A stretch of 64,000 nucleotides of DNA, from contig NW_002060966.1 of NCBI RefSeq assembly GCF_000150275.1, forward strand, positions 138,415 through 202,414, given 5' to 3'. The notes under the pieces were generated by a model that saw only the letters and a list, made by a program, of their open reading frames with translations, was not told the DNA's origin and ran no database searches. The stretch's first letter is position 1. Every line of letters begins with the position of its first letter. Shown in pieces: positions 22,230 through 33,974 of the stretch. This DNA is from Trichoplax adhaerens (lineage: Eukaryota; Placozoa; Uniplacotomia; Trichoplacea; Trichoplacidae). The translations under genes and the position numbers were made by a program.

Positions 22230-23170
22230 TAAGGATACTTAAACAGCTGATAATCAATAGAGTTTACTATTGAGTTTGTTTTACAGTCTTTTATTTAGAC
22301 GTTGAAGAGGCCTTCTAATTTGAATGACCACTCAAACAGCTCATAATCAATATAGTTTACTATGGATTGGTTTCCAGTCTTCTTGTGAATAGGTTGAAGG
22401 AGATGTTCTATATAATCCAGCTGTTGCAACACCACCAACTGAAATCAAGATGGCTTACTATGGATCGGCATCCAGTCTTGCAGCGAGTGGGTTCAAATAA
22501 CGCAATTAATTAGTTTACTAGACATGTTAGAGCTCAAACTGCTTATAATCCGTATAGCCTAATATGGCTCAGCTGCTAACCCTTTCGTGAGTGGGTTCCA
22601 AAAAATGCCCTATTGCTGCAGTCGGAGCTCAAAAAGCTCATATCGAATTTACTTTTGCATTAGTTTGCAGTCTTGTATTTCCACGTTAAAATTAACAGTT
22701 TAATTGCGTGGTGTACACTATACATGCTACAAGATAGAATGATTTTGTCATAATCAATATAGCCTACTATGGTTGGCTGCCAACCCTTTCATCAGTGGGG
22801 TTCAAGTAGGATCAAAGAGGTGCACTACCTCTGCAGATGGTGCTCAAACAGCTCATACAGGATTTACTTTTGCATTAATTTGCAGTCTTGTATTTCCAAG
22901 TTAAAATTAGTAGTTTCATTACGTGATTTACACTATACATGCTACAAGATGGAATGATGATTTCATAATCAATATAGCCTACTATGGTTGGCTGCCAACC
23001 CTTTCATCAGTGGGGTTCAAGTTGGGTCAAAGAGGCGCACTACCTCTGCAGATGGTGCTGAAACAGCTCATACAGGATTTACTTTAGCATTAATTTGCAG
23101 TTTTGTATTTAGATGTTAAAATGAGCAGTACAAACTTGTGATTGCACAAGATGGAATGGTGATATTATGG
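22230..23170. repeat. Degenerate tandem array with ~215-bp units
   Basis: The clearest unit begins near 22752 and repeats near 22967; landmarks are ATAATCAATATAGCCTACTA, TTGGCTGCCAACCCTTTCAT, CACTACCTCTGCAGATGGTG and TTTGCAGTCTTGTATTT. More diverged partial units, often with CTCATAATCAATATAGTTTA, extend back to about 22230. The array lies in the spacer between copies 3 and 4 and has no open frame of note. Confidence 0.8.
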
Positions 23171-23998
23171 CTTGGCTAGAAATTGCATTCAATTTAATTT
23201 CATAGTGTTATTTCTATTACATATAAGAGCATATTGTTGAGGTTTCAAATATATTTAAATTGCTAAACAAGTTGTACTGAATTCGTATTATATATTAATA
23301 TTATTCAATCCACACAGATATTTCAAATTCTGCACAACATATACTGTAGCAATGATAATTATATAATTATTAGCCAAATTTATACATTATGCAAAACGTA
23401 TAGGAGCACTCTTTACATCTTAGTTTGTCATCCTATGCAGTAATGTAAAATATAGAATACCAATCATTCTATCCAATGTAAGTACGGGTATACTACAAGG
23501 CAAAATAACTTATCTTTTGGTATAAAGATTGGATAGAATTGTATTTCACCATGTTACGTCCATAGCATCGTCGTGGTCTGTCATAGATAACATCTATAAG
23601 ATATAAACAAGCCAGATTACTTTACAGTTAGTACTGTAATGAATGAATATAGGTAATTTCATTGAAAGTCCACGCAAAAAGTATGCGCTCATCATTGATA
23701 TGAACCTAATGCAAGCTGTTATTAGTTGTTATCGTCATAAATGAACATTATTATAACGGAAGGCATTAAACGTGGGCTATAAAAGCCCCCCTCGACATAA
23801 AAAGGGGTTGGGGAGGAATGTCTTATTTCATTAAAATGCTACGCATAAAGTATAATCCTTATCAACATGAATCGAATACAAGCAGTTATTAGTTTATCAT
23901 CATAGATTGCTAAATTAAGTATCAATCAGCCAGAATCAATAAAGCCAGCTTGATTGAAGTCCAATTTTACCATACTATCGTACACGAGCATGGCCAGT
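23171..23998. other. Spacer with a duplicated block and a small hairpin
   Basis: Blocks near 23640-23750 and 23815-23915 are related (shared TTTCATT, GTCCACGCA/GCTACGCA, AAGTAT, ATGAA, CAAGC.GTTATTAGTT). Between them lies the perfect hairpin GGGCT-ATAAA-AGCCC (23774-23788), followed by a C-run and G-run that could also pair. No gene is seen. Confidence 0.55.
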
Positions 23999-25378
23999 TT
24001 AGGGCACTACCTTAGTGCTATATGGCCTATTATGGATGAAATTATAGATCATTTGGTAAGCTTGCTGTGGTCTAAAAGTCGGTACTTGATGACCTGATCC
24101 TCGCACTGTGAGAAAGTCAAGCTTGTTAGCGCGAATAACATACCCTCCAACCTGTTTACCATTGCTATCGTTGTAAAACCAAGGCTGACGAGGTTTCACA
24201 ACTTTAAGATTGAGAGAGTGGACAGCCCATTGATCACCTAAGAAATTGCATACCATATCCACGTCACCATTATAAATTAAAACACGATATTTTTTTAACA
24301 ATTTGGGGATTAACTTGATTGAAGAATTGTATGTTGTAGTATAATTAGCACTAACAGCATTACTACAATCGTTCCATGCTGGTAAATGATCGGGTATATG
24401 TAATGCTTTTCTGACATCTTTCCTATTCATATAAATAACATCAGGAGTAACTTGATTATTACTCATATAGGGTTCATCTAATCGGGAAGGATAGAGTTCT
24501 GGATGCAGTCGTTTGAGCAATACCTTTGCCTGCGAGCCCATCGATGATGAACAGTGAAAACAATCAAAATAGATGTTGTAATTATCTAAATCATCATTCA
24601 TAACCTGTTGAGCTACAGCTAATGCTTTCTTACAATGAATATCACTTGGATTATGAAAGTTACAAGAGCCACGGGAACAGCAATATTTCTGTAATTGCGA
24701 CCATAGATGTTGGCCAAAGATACCATGATAATAAGCAAAATAAATCATGGAATTATCATTTAAACGTGTATCCATTAGACCATTCCCTACAGCAAATGCT
24801 TTCAAATTGATTTTAGAATCATTCATAGTACGTAGAACTAACGTAGGAATATAAATTCCTCCATAACTTTCGCCGGTGATGTAAAATTCATTTCTAGAAT
24901 ATTCAGGAAATTTATTAAAGAAAGATTTTAATGCAGCATAATTACTGTCGGCAACTTGGTCATCATCCCATGTATAATTTCTCTTGTCATTATATGAATA
25001 GCCAACACCAGCAGGTGATTCTAGAAAAATGACATTGGCGAAATCATTCCAAGATGTATTACGCAAGGTTAAATGTTTACCGTCGTAGCTGGGCATAAAA
25101 GGTCCATTTTCCAGTAGTAAACCAATAATAGAGCTACAACCAGGCCCTCCATTTAGCCACAATACAAGTGGATCACGTAAAGGTTTTCCTTTAGATTCAA
25201 CAAACCAGTAATGCAATCTATTGCCATTACCACCATCTAAATATCCAGAATACTGCTTAAAGGATGATTGATGAGATAATCCAGGCAAAGAAGTGATCCA
25301 ATCTTCCTTAGGTGCTGCATTCCCGGGATGCAATGTCGTTGTCCATAAAATCATCGCAAAGCAAAACAACATCGCCAT
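23999..25378 (-). CDS. Serine carboxypeptidase, S10 family, copy 4
   Basis: Intronless, 459 residues. The signal peptide runs to about residue 21 (before APKEDW). Catalytic residues by motif are Ser171 (GESYGG), Asp374 (NGDVDMV) and His430 (GSGHQVP); WLNGGPGCSS is intact. The C-terminus YSTKVVP is shared with copies 2 and 3. Several N-glycosylation sequons (NTS, NYT, NDS) suggest secretory-pathway passage. It is the outermost gene of the minus-strand cluster. The first Met is used because the signal peptide follows at once; a second Met at residue 3 would serve equally well. Probably an active acid carboxypeptidase. Confidence 0.94.
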   Translation of the reverse strand: MAMLFCFAMILWTTTLHPGNAAPKEDWITSLPGLSHQSSFKQYSGYLDGGNGNRLHYWFVESKGKPLRDPLVLWLNGGPGCSSIIGLLLENGPFMPSYDGKHLTLRNTSWNDFANVIFLESPAGVGYSYNDKRNYTWDDDQVADSNYAALKSFFNKFPEYSRNEFYITGESYGGIYIPTLVLRTMNDSKINLKAFAVGNGLMDTRLNDNSMIYFAYYHGIFGQHLWSQLQKYCCSRGSCNFHNPSDIHCKKALAVAQQVMNDDLDNYNIYFDCFHCSSSMGSQAKVLLKRLHPELYPSRLDEPYMSNNQVTPDVIYMNRKDVRKALHIPDHLPAWNDCSNAVSANYTTTYNSSIKLIPKLLKKYRVLIYNGDVDMVCNFLGDQWAVHSLNLKVVKPRQPWFYNDSNGKQVGGYVIRANKLDFLTVRGSGHQVPTFRPQQAYQMIYNFIHNRPYSTKVVP

Positions 25379-27366
25379 GTTTACGTCGTTGCCACCTTCG
25401 TTGTAATTTGAAAGATTGCGATCTCAACCAGGCAATTCGATATTTTATCAACTATTTAGACTGTCTGCTTTTCGTTACCAAGCATTAAGAATTCAATGAT
25501 GGTCTAAATGGATAGAAAATGTCTGTAAGAAGATTTCTGTTTGGCATCAGTAGCAGACTAGTAGCAGTTATTGTGACTTTAGAATAATTATGCAGAAATG
25601 GATACTGGGCAAGAAGAAAACTGCACCATGATGGTCATATACTACTGTCGTAATGGGTAGTTTTATACAGTATGCTATAGTAATACCGTTCTCGGATTCG
25701 ATAGCAGAGATGCTGTTTTAACATACAGTTAAGAGTATAGATGCCCGTACCCTCGCTACTGTTACTCGTTTTCTATGGCAATTTGTTGTTATGGAGTCCA
25801 GTATATTTTTCACCTTTCAACTTAGTTTAAATTAGTCTGCTTAGAATAGACTTTGCAAGCTCTGAGCACTCTTTATTAGCCTACTTAGCATAAACTTGCT
25901 TAAATAAAGAGTAAAGATAATAAGACAGCATTAAACAGATACCTATACAATAGCTATTAGTCAACCTACTACTGCTCATTTTCTATGGCAATATGTTAGT
26001 ACTGATTATTAGCCTGTTTAGAATAGGCTTGGAAGCTCTGAGTACTGTTCATTAGCCTACTTAACATACGAGTAGACTCGTCTAAATATAGTGCTAGTAA
26101 GGACAATTAGATAGCATTAAAGTGTAGAAAGTATTGATAACAATTTCATAGCTACTAGCTACAAGGACTATACTGTACTACTTGCTTTCCATGGTAATCT
26201 AATACTATCGAGAATGCATGCAGTCTGTTGCAAAGTTTATTCAATTACAGTAAGCGCCTGCTTCCGTTATAGATTTAATTTAACTTTATGACTTGATAGT
26301 ATTCCCTCTAATTAGACAAGACGTTTTCGTAGACTAGTTTAAAAGAGGCAAGTGGAAGACACAAGATGTATACGTACATTTACATGGACGGAATAATACT
26401 CATAAATCTGCTGTAGAGTGAATGTACTATTTATTCTTATTTCAATTGCGTACGATCGACGGCTACACAGATCAAGATCGCAAATTATAATTTGAAATAA
26501 TAAAATAATGCCATTGATAAATTTCCTACGATGTTGAACAATGACGTATTCTTCATATCTTAAGGTAAGCTACAATACAACCTTTAAAGGAGAGACACTA
26601 GACTACAAGCTCTCACTATCGCAACACGTGGATATGGGTAACTAACCGTTAGCACTTTATGTAGAGATATATTCCACGTTAAGCTATGAAATAATGTCCT
26701 ATTTATTTCCATCTTTGTAAAAAATCGGACTGACGAACTATGATTAATATAAGGTACCATATCAGACAATGTCTCATGCTTCGATAGGTTTCTAAATTGG
26801 CTTTATTGAAACATTGTCCCATCGTTAATAGCATAGGCAAACAATCGATAAAATTAACTGAAACAATTTGAGCGACAACTCTACGGTGTTGAGTCCATCA
26901 TAAAAATTTCATCGTACCGAAGCACCATCGACTCAATGGTGTTGCTACAGAGTAACTCTTTTATCATATGTAGTAATACCAGAAATTAATTAACTCCATA
27001 CGTGAGATACAATTTAAAATCAACTGAATTTATCCTGTGCTTCCTTAAAGAAAATAGGAATACTTTCAAATCATGAGCTTAAATAATGAACTAGGCATCA
27101 ATTAAGCGTGGAAATACTTTTTAGTTCGGTAATAATCTTCAATTCCATATCAGCATACGGTCTATACCTTACATTAGTGTATCCTAATAATAACATTACA
27201 TTATTGATTGATGTCTATACGAAGGCTAACATGATCATGAGGTGTACAAAAGTAATATGTTCATGACACAATCTGAGATCAGTAGGCCCAAGATTGGACA
27301 TGATGATATTCGAACAGTCTACAAATAATTCTGATATTATCCGAATAAAGTTATACCTTCCAATAT
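25379..27366. other. Intergenic DNA with a diverged ~190-bp repeat
   Basis: Two or three diverged copies (about 25755-25950, 25965-26125, weakly 26150-26230) share TTTTCTATGGCAAT, AAGCTCTGAG and TTAGCCTACTTA. Elsewhere the DNA is AT-rich with no supported gene. An imperfect inverted repeat (GTTGAGTC ... GACTCAA) lies near 26890-26940. Confidence 0.55.
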
Positions 27367-30282
27367 TTATGAGAGACCGAAACCAGCATTTCCATTGTTA
27401 ATTGCATAGAGTAACCGTTCTTTAAGCTTTGCTTTACTGGAATAATTACATAACATTAACACGTTGAAGCATGTATGAGAAGTCGGTAGCCTAAAAATCA
27501 TACATAGAAGAAATAAAATACCTGTCATTTACACTTTCTATTTACGAATAGTCCTACGACCATTACCGGTATAAAATATAGAAATAATTTTACCTAGTAG
27601 AATCGTCACCATTTTTAATAACGCGAAACATAATTTTTGATAATCCTCCAACTGGTACGCGATCACTACCAGTCGTAAATTTTAAGAATTTACGTTTACT
27701 TTCTTCATCGAAAGAATGTACTACTTCCCAAAGATCCCTGCCATATGACATTTTATAAATAAACCGTGAGTAGCAATATTTGTACTTTATATGAGCACTA
27801 TTTTCAATTACTTGACTAAGGTTGAATCTTTTGTTAATCCTCCATCATAATATGTAACTCTTTCTAGCTCATGAAAATCTAAACACTTTTCCTACATGAT
27901 ATCATTACATAATAAAGGATTAAAAATTAGTAATACGATGAACAGTTTACATTTATCTTGAAGAATATCCTGCAATCATACCTTACTACCGCATACAAGC
28001 ATATCAACTTCATCAGGTCGAAACAAGTATTTGAGCAAAGAATCCTCAGTTACCATGTTGAAACCCTTTTTGAAAGCATCAAACTATAAAGAACATAGCA
28101 CTTAGTTTTATATCATAAGGCTAACTAATTAAATAAAGAGTTTACCTGATTTTTGACCGAATTTGTTAATAGAAATTCCGTGTAAAGTCTAATAAATTCC
28201 TAATACAGTAAAAATATTACATTCAGTTATTGGTAAAGTAATAATGTAATCATCATAAAGACTAAAATTGTTTTCCTTCCAACCTCCCTGTTGTTCTTAT
28301 TTACAGAAATTTCACCACCATTCTCCACAAGATCTACAGTAACTGCATCACCAAATACGTTTGTGTAACTAATTTTAAAAGTATACATGAAGTCATTTTC
28401 CACATCGCCTTCATAATTTAATAAGTTTACCAAGCTTTGCCAAATTTCCTAATAAACACCAACATAGATGTACCTATTACATACCAGGCTATAATAATTT
28501 GTACTACGATCTTTATTAATAAAGGATATATCGATTGAAGTATACTACTATATTCATACTGGAAAGCAATCACTTAAGTCTTCCAAAATTAATTTCTGCC
28601 CATATAGTTTCCTATACAAAGCCATAGGGAAGGTAACGTCTAAAATGATGCCATTGTAGATAGCTAATCCTACAAGTATACCAACTAGCTTATATTGTGC
28701 ATCTGTTTCATAAGAATCAGGTGTAAACCAATAAGTCCCAGCTTTTTCATTGTACCTAAACATAGCTTTAGGAAATAAAAGCAAAGCGGAAGGTTAACAA
28801 TGCTTAGATTCAAGGAAGACATGATATTTGATGTCATAGTAATTACCATATTCTGGATTAAAAATTTCCTGATTGATAAGTACGAAAAATTCCTTGGAAA
28901 GTCCACCATCGTCTACACCTTCTTCTCCGACAAATTTAATTCTCAATTGTTTTAATAAAGCACTTGGATTATCATCTGAAACATGCTCCAGCTGTATAAT
29001 AATATTATATAAATAAAATAGTGTTGATTTAATATTATATAAATAAAATAGCGTTGATTTAATAAATATGTTACAAATGTAATATTGAACAAATGTATCT
29101 GCCACTATCGATCAGGTTTAACACTATAGCAACGTAACGTAACATTCATAACTACTGCTGTTGACGTACCTGCCATAAAGCATCTTCAATAAGATGATCT
29201 CTACGAACACGAATTATTAAAAATGGATTAGGTACATCACGATTGAGTAGGCTTAAAATAATTGCCGCGCCAATTTCGTCATTCTGTCGTAAACGACAAT
29301 CCAACGAAAGATACTGCGTTTTATTAAAGGGCATAATAACGCAAGGAAAGTCCAATAAACATATGTCATTAACAGTAAATCTTCGATAATCGTAGCGAGG
29401 ATCGATTGCATCACTTAATGCCTCATTATAAAATGCACTAAACGTAACGATTGGGCGACGGCAAATAGCAGGATCAATATTAAGTAGTCTCTGTAGCTCA
29501 TGATGTCTAATGTCTTGTTTTCGACGAAGCCCACCAACGGTTCTCATAAAGACGCCAACTTGATCACTTCTTGCATCAGCATTGGCGGTAGTACTAGCTT
29601 GATTTGTTACTATCTCAGAATGAGCAAGGTTACTTTGACGTGTTATACCGCCTAAGCAGTTAGCCAAATAGAGCATGTCTAAGTTGTATAAGATGTTGGA
29701 TAGAGAAATATCTATCGATGTCAGTATATCGGTATCTGAGCATGCGAGAATATTAACGACGGTACATGTTAAGTATTGTTGTAAAGAAATAACAAGTTGA
29801 AGCATTTGCGATTCATTAAATTTTGCCCAAAAGCGTACAAGTTCAGCTTTTGCCGGTAATGACAAGCTGCGAACTAATTGACAAAGTCTTGGTAAAACAT
29901 TCTCGAAATACTCTGGACTTTGTAATTGTGGATTTTCGTATACTATAATAATTATTGACATTAACAATTGATCGTCAATTCCACCTTGTAAGTGTTCCAT
30001 TAATCCATTGGTCGCAATAAATAATCGCTCTTCAACAGAAGAATGGAAGTGGTCAGAAAGGATAGTATAAATCTTTCGAACATAAATAATGTCTACAAGT
30101 TCCACGCTGTCACCATTTATACAAAAGTAATTCGATATTGACTCTGGAGAGGAGAAAATATCGGCAATTACGGTATTTAAGGCGTCGTAATTATTACTTT
30201 CTTTACACTTAGCCGCAGTGCAGGTAAGAAAATGTTCTGTTGCCTCTATAATATGACATAGTAATGAATCAGCCAAATACAT
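27367..30282 (-). CDS. UBE3A: UBE3A (E6AP)-like HECT E3 ubiquitin ligase, 9 coding exons
   Basis: Coding exons in transcript order: 30282-29170, 28991-28847, 28765-28560, 28448-28284, 28199-28146, 28083-27982, 27891-27812, 27737-27594, 27490-27367. All junctions are GT-AG and in phase, giving 710 residues. The HECT domain fills the C-terminal half, starting near [11 protein letters not shown]. The catalytic Cys is residue 677 in SHTCFN, 33 residues from the end, as expected for E6AP. Other matches to E6AP as I recall it are [24 protein letters not shown] and [11 protein letters not shown]. The product should transfer ubiquitin from an E2 via the Cys to substrates. The model starts at the ATG at 30282 because an in-frame TAA lies just upstream. 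It therefore lacks the N-terminal AZUL zinc finger of E6AP; a missed 5' exon is possible, and an open segment near 30560-30655 containing NKKRK is one candidate. Confidence 0.9.
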
Positions 30283-33200
30283 TAACAATTGATGTTATAA
30301 TTTCACTGTAGCAGACAGTAACTCCACTTCTACAGGTGCATGGGTCAATAAAATAACTAGAGTATAATGAATTAATTATTACAGATATGCACAGTATCAA
30401 TTCGGTTTATTGTGTGCTAATTAAAAAATACTGCAGTAACATCTTTCCATGGAGTTATTTGACTAATAATTCATCACTGGCCAGACTACTGTACCATGTC
30501 CATATCAATAAATTGAAGATATGTCAACAGTATTTTTACTGTCCCATAATCACTGAGTTAGTTATATACAAACCGAAATCTCTACATATTTTCCTTTTCT
30601 TGTTGTCTAAAACTTGATTATCAGAAGTACTGCAATCATCACTATTTCCTTCCCTATAATGAGAAATAATAGAAGATATTTTATAAATCAATTAAAATTA
30701 TTATCCTGACCTTACAGACACTTCGATTTGACTTCAAATGAGAAAATATGAAAGTTGTACAGTACAAACGGCATATTATAATTAGTGATATAATGGCTGT
30801 ACGAAATCAATCGTAAGTTATTTTATCGTTTGTTGCTCACAGCTACTTATAAAGCAAAGACGGCTGATGTCAGTACGACTGTGACATTAAGAAATGCTTC
30901 ATTAGCAAAGTCGGCAGATCTTATATGAATTAAAGTTTAACTACCATTAAATTCGCGTACTATAACCTTGAATAGCGATTAGTAAGTAAGCAGATCATTG
31001 GCCGTTTAATCCTCTTACATCGAAGTATCGATCAAACCTATGCTAGACTTTGATTATATGTACTCTTGCCAAAACAGCAAGACTGTAGCTATTCTTATTT
31101 AATAGTCATCAATTTTACATGAAGCCATTGTGCTATGTGGCTTGATTAAATGTACGAGTATATGATGTTTATAATTTATTAATAAAGTATTAACTCATCT
31201 AGATGCAGAAAAGTTGCTTCCAATCATGGCCCCTAGCCCACAAGAGGGAAGTAAGAGTGCAAGGATGAAAATGAAATTAGCCAGTTAATTTATTGCTGAT
31301 GCTAAATTGAATAATATCAATGTTGGCCATCTCGATGTGTAAAAGTTGTATCCAAGCATGATCTCTAGCACATAAAAGGAGAAGGTACTGGAAGGATAGA
31401 TTAGAACAAGTCAGTTGATTTATCACTGTGGCCAAATTAAATGATGTCAATGTTTCATCAGTGCTTGTGTACTACCCAGCCTACTTTTCATCCATCCTTT
31501 TGTTATCATCGAGTTGCTAACAAAGTACTACCATCTAAGTTTAGCCGCCGCCAATGTGCTGTTTACTAGGCAAACTTCCCATTCTTTTTACTCAATTGTT
31601 GTAATCACATCGAAAGCTGACAGTTAGTACATGGTGGTTTACAATATCTTATTTGTACACCATTATTAGTGTAAACTTTGCCTAGCAGATTGATTGAATT
31701 TATTCTGTCTGCATTACATTATTATCAGGTGCATGGATGAATGTTGCTGAAGGATAACAAAGCTGCATCCTATAACTATGATTTTGTATGATTGATAGGA
31801 TGGGATCGCAGTTTACCCAGTAATTTTGTTATTGATCTTACTGCACGTATTAGTAATATGAATGTTAATCCAATTTATAATAACATCGTATACGCATACA
31901 ATCATCCATCCATAGTTTATGTAGATGATTTTTTTATATATACATTCTGTTTATTCGTCACAACATCAAGCAAATGGATGATTGCTATTGAATACCAATG
32001 AATGTTGATGAAGTTCCACCCTATGATGGAAATTTTCTAAGTTTTCTATGCTAGAATTGCAGCTTAGCCGATCAAAATCTGTTGTTTATTTTTCCTGTTT
32101 TTTATTATTATGATCTGTTTTCTATTCCGTTGGCTAGTACATCAAGTTTATATGAATGTTAATAAAGTTACCCCACACAACTGCAATTATCTACGATCCT
32201 TCCGGCAATATTTAATCCAGTAGATATGAATCACTTTTTTTACGGTATGAAAGGGTAATATTGAGCGATAAGATTAGTATGGGTTATGATCAATCCTAAC
32301 TCTACTTAAACATGGGAATACTAATGATCTTAGCAGCAACTTATATTGACAACATCATCAAGCCGTTCAATTGAACATTGCAATTTCAACGCCGGTAGAA
32401 AGCGTATGGATTGATCCACCATAGCTATACCTTGCAAGCACATTCTACTCGCATGTATTCCATTATCGCTAATGGAAATGGATATTTTGCTAGAACTGCC
32501 ATCGATAGAAGAACTTACATTGTTTTTCGTTAACAGGAGATCTTCCAGTAACGATGTTGAGACGAAGTACTTGCACAGTGCTGAAGTTTTATAGCCTGCA
32601 AATGACTTCGTTTTAGCCACAATAAGAAATGGGATACAACTTGATTTCAAATATATCTGCAATATAAAAATATTACAAGAATAAAATTAAATACCGTGCT
32701 GTATCTGTATGTAACGGTCGATCTGTCTAGTTCTATGTTAAACCAAGTACTGTAGTTTTTATGTCCTTTGAGTAAATGGAAGCGTGCTGCGTAGAAAATA
32801 GAGTTTATGGTAATCTATACAGAATTCTTTAACAACGTGTTTTGTAAACATAGCAATCTAGTTACTGGTATGTTACACTGTTTATGCATGAATGAGTGAT
32901 GATACAGAAAAGGATTAATAAAAGTAGTTATAGCAATCATGACTGGCTGAATGAAGATCCAATGGATAGCCGAAAAGTATATTGTACGACATTGGATCAT
33001 TGTCGATTTCATTGCTACAAGAGTAATGTATTCAAGGATTACGTCAAGTATTGAATCCATCATGGTAAGCCTTCTTTTTCTCCATAGTTTTTCTATTCCT
33101 TGATAAAATATAATGTTCAACATCAAATTTGCACAACACCTTGTCTCTCTCTCTATCCACATCTAAAGACGCCACTTAAATAAATCATCCATGATATTTT

Positions 33201-33399
33201 ACACAGTTCAACCAGTAGAAACAGCGTCCAAATATGCTTGGACGTCTCCTTTGTCTATTTGTACAGCAAGAATCCAATACAAGCATCTCTCATTTTCATC
33301 TGATTGGCTGCGATAGAAAACAGTAAGCAATGGAATAGTCTAAAAGGCTAAAAGCTTGGACTGTTCGCGTATACAACAGGGAGAAAAAATTGAAATCGC
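30283..33399. other. Intergenic DNA with weak exon-like minus-strand segments
   Basis: No gene is firmly supported. On the minus strand 32654-32518 has an acceptor (TTGCAG), an open frame and a strong donor (GTAAGTTC), and 33170-33050 has an acceptor followed by a Lys/Arg/Glu-rich open frame. They do not join into a model and I do not recognise the peptides. A ~132-bp duplication lies at 31197-31455. Confidence 0.4.
31197..31455. repeat. Two-copy direct repeat, period ~132 bp
   Basis: The copies begin at about 31197 and 31329 and share ATCTAGATG/ATCTCGATG, AAAAGTTG, CCAA.CATG, and GTCAGTTGATTTAT-like and AATATCAATGTT-like ends. They are diverged by many substitutions and carry no coding signal. 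Confidence 0.7.
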
Positions 33400-33950
33400 T
33401 ATCGTTCAATGAGCGAAGAGGATGGTTTGAGCGGCCTGAACATCGATGACGACAATCGGATAGCGATCGCCAGCCAACTGACGGAAACTATCACTGTCGA
33501 ATGCTAGCTTACTCGACTGCTTGTCAACAACTCCAATGCAAGAAATAAACTTAGCTAGCTATCCAAGTCCACTTACCTAGAAGATAACTTGAATTCAAGA
33601 GGAAAGCAACGAGCAATAGTCCGATTGATGTTGGAGAGACGAGCAGGCATCCAAGGCAACCCTTTGAGGAAGAAGGTTGAACCAGGCATCCAATGTCTGT
33701 CAGTCTGTTTGGCTGTACTCCCCTGTCACGTCACGCCGTTCAGTACGTCACCCATCGCCAGCCAACGGCCTGCCTGGTTTGCTGGTCTCCAGCCAGACTA
33801 AGCTTTAGACTGCGCTTCAAGGTCTTGTTTGAGCATTCGACTGGAGTGTTGTCCCTTGGCGACCGTTCATACAAGCGATAGCTCTCTGTCGCTAACAGCC
33901 CATTACTCCCTATCCTTGACTATAGGCAGAAAAAGACTTCAACAACAAGA
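33400..33950. other. GC-rich, CpG-containing island
   Basis: By eye this stretch is close to half G+C with many CpG and GTCACG/CGTCAC motifs, against an AT-rich background on both sides. Short plus-strand frames (33413-33511 starting MSEEDGLSGLNIDDD, and 33589-33801) overlap it but none has a recognisable domain. It could be a promoter with a short first exon, or an older insertion. It borders the satellite that follows. Confidence 0.45.
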
Positions 33951-33974
33951 GCTGACTTTCACCAACAGCGCTCT

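Noticed and set aside
32330-33162. A possible two- or three-exon minus-strand gene
   Set aside because: Individual segments have fair splice sites, but no phase-consistent joining was found and the peptides are unrecognised.
33589-33881. Two overlapping plus-strand open frames in the GC-rich island
   Set aside because: Two frames open over the same bases reflects GC composition; neither peptide shows a domain or a signal.
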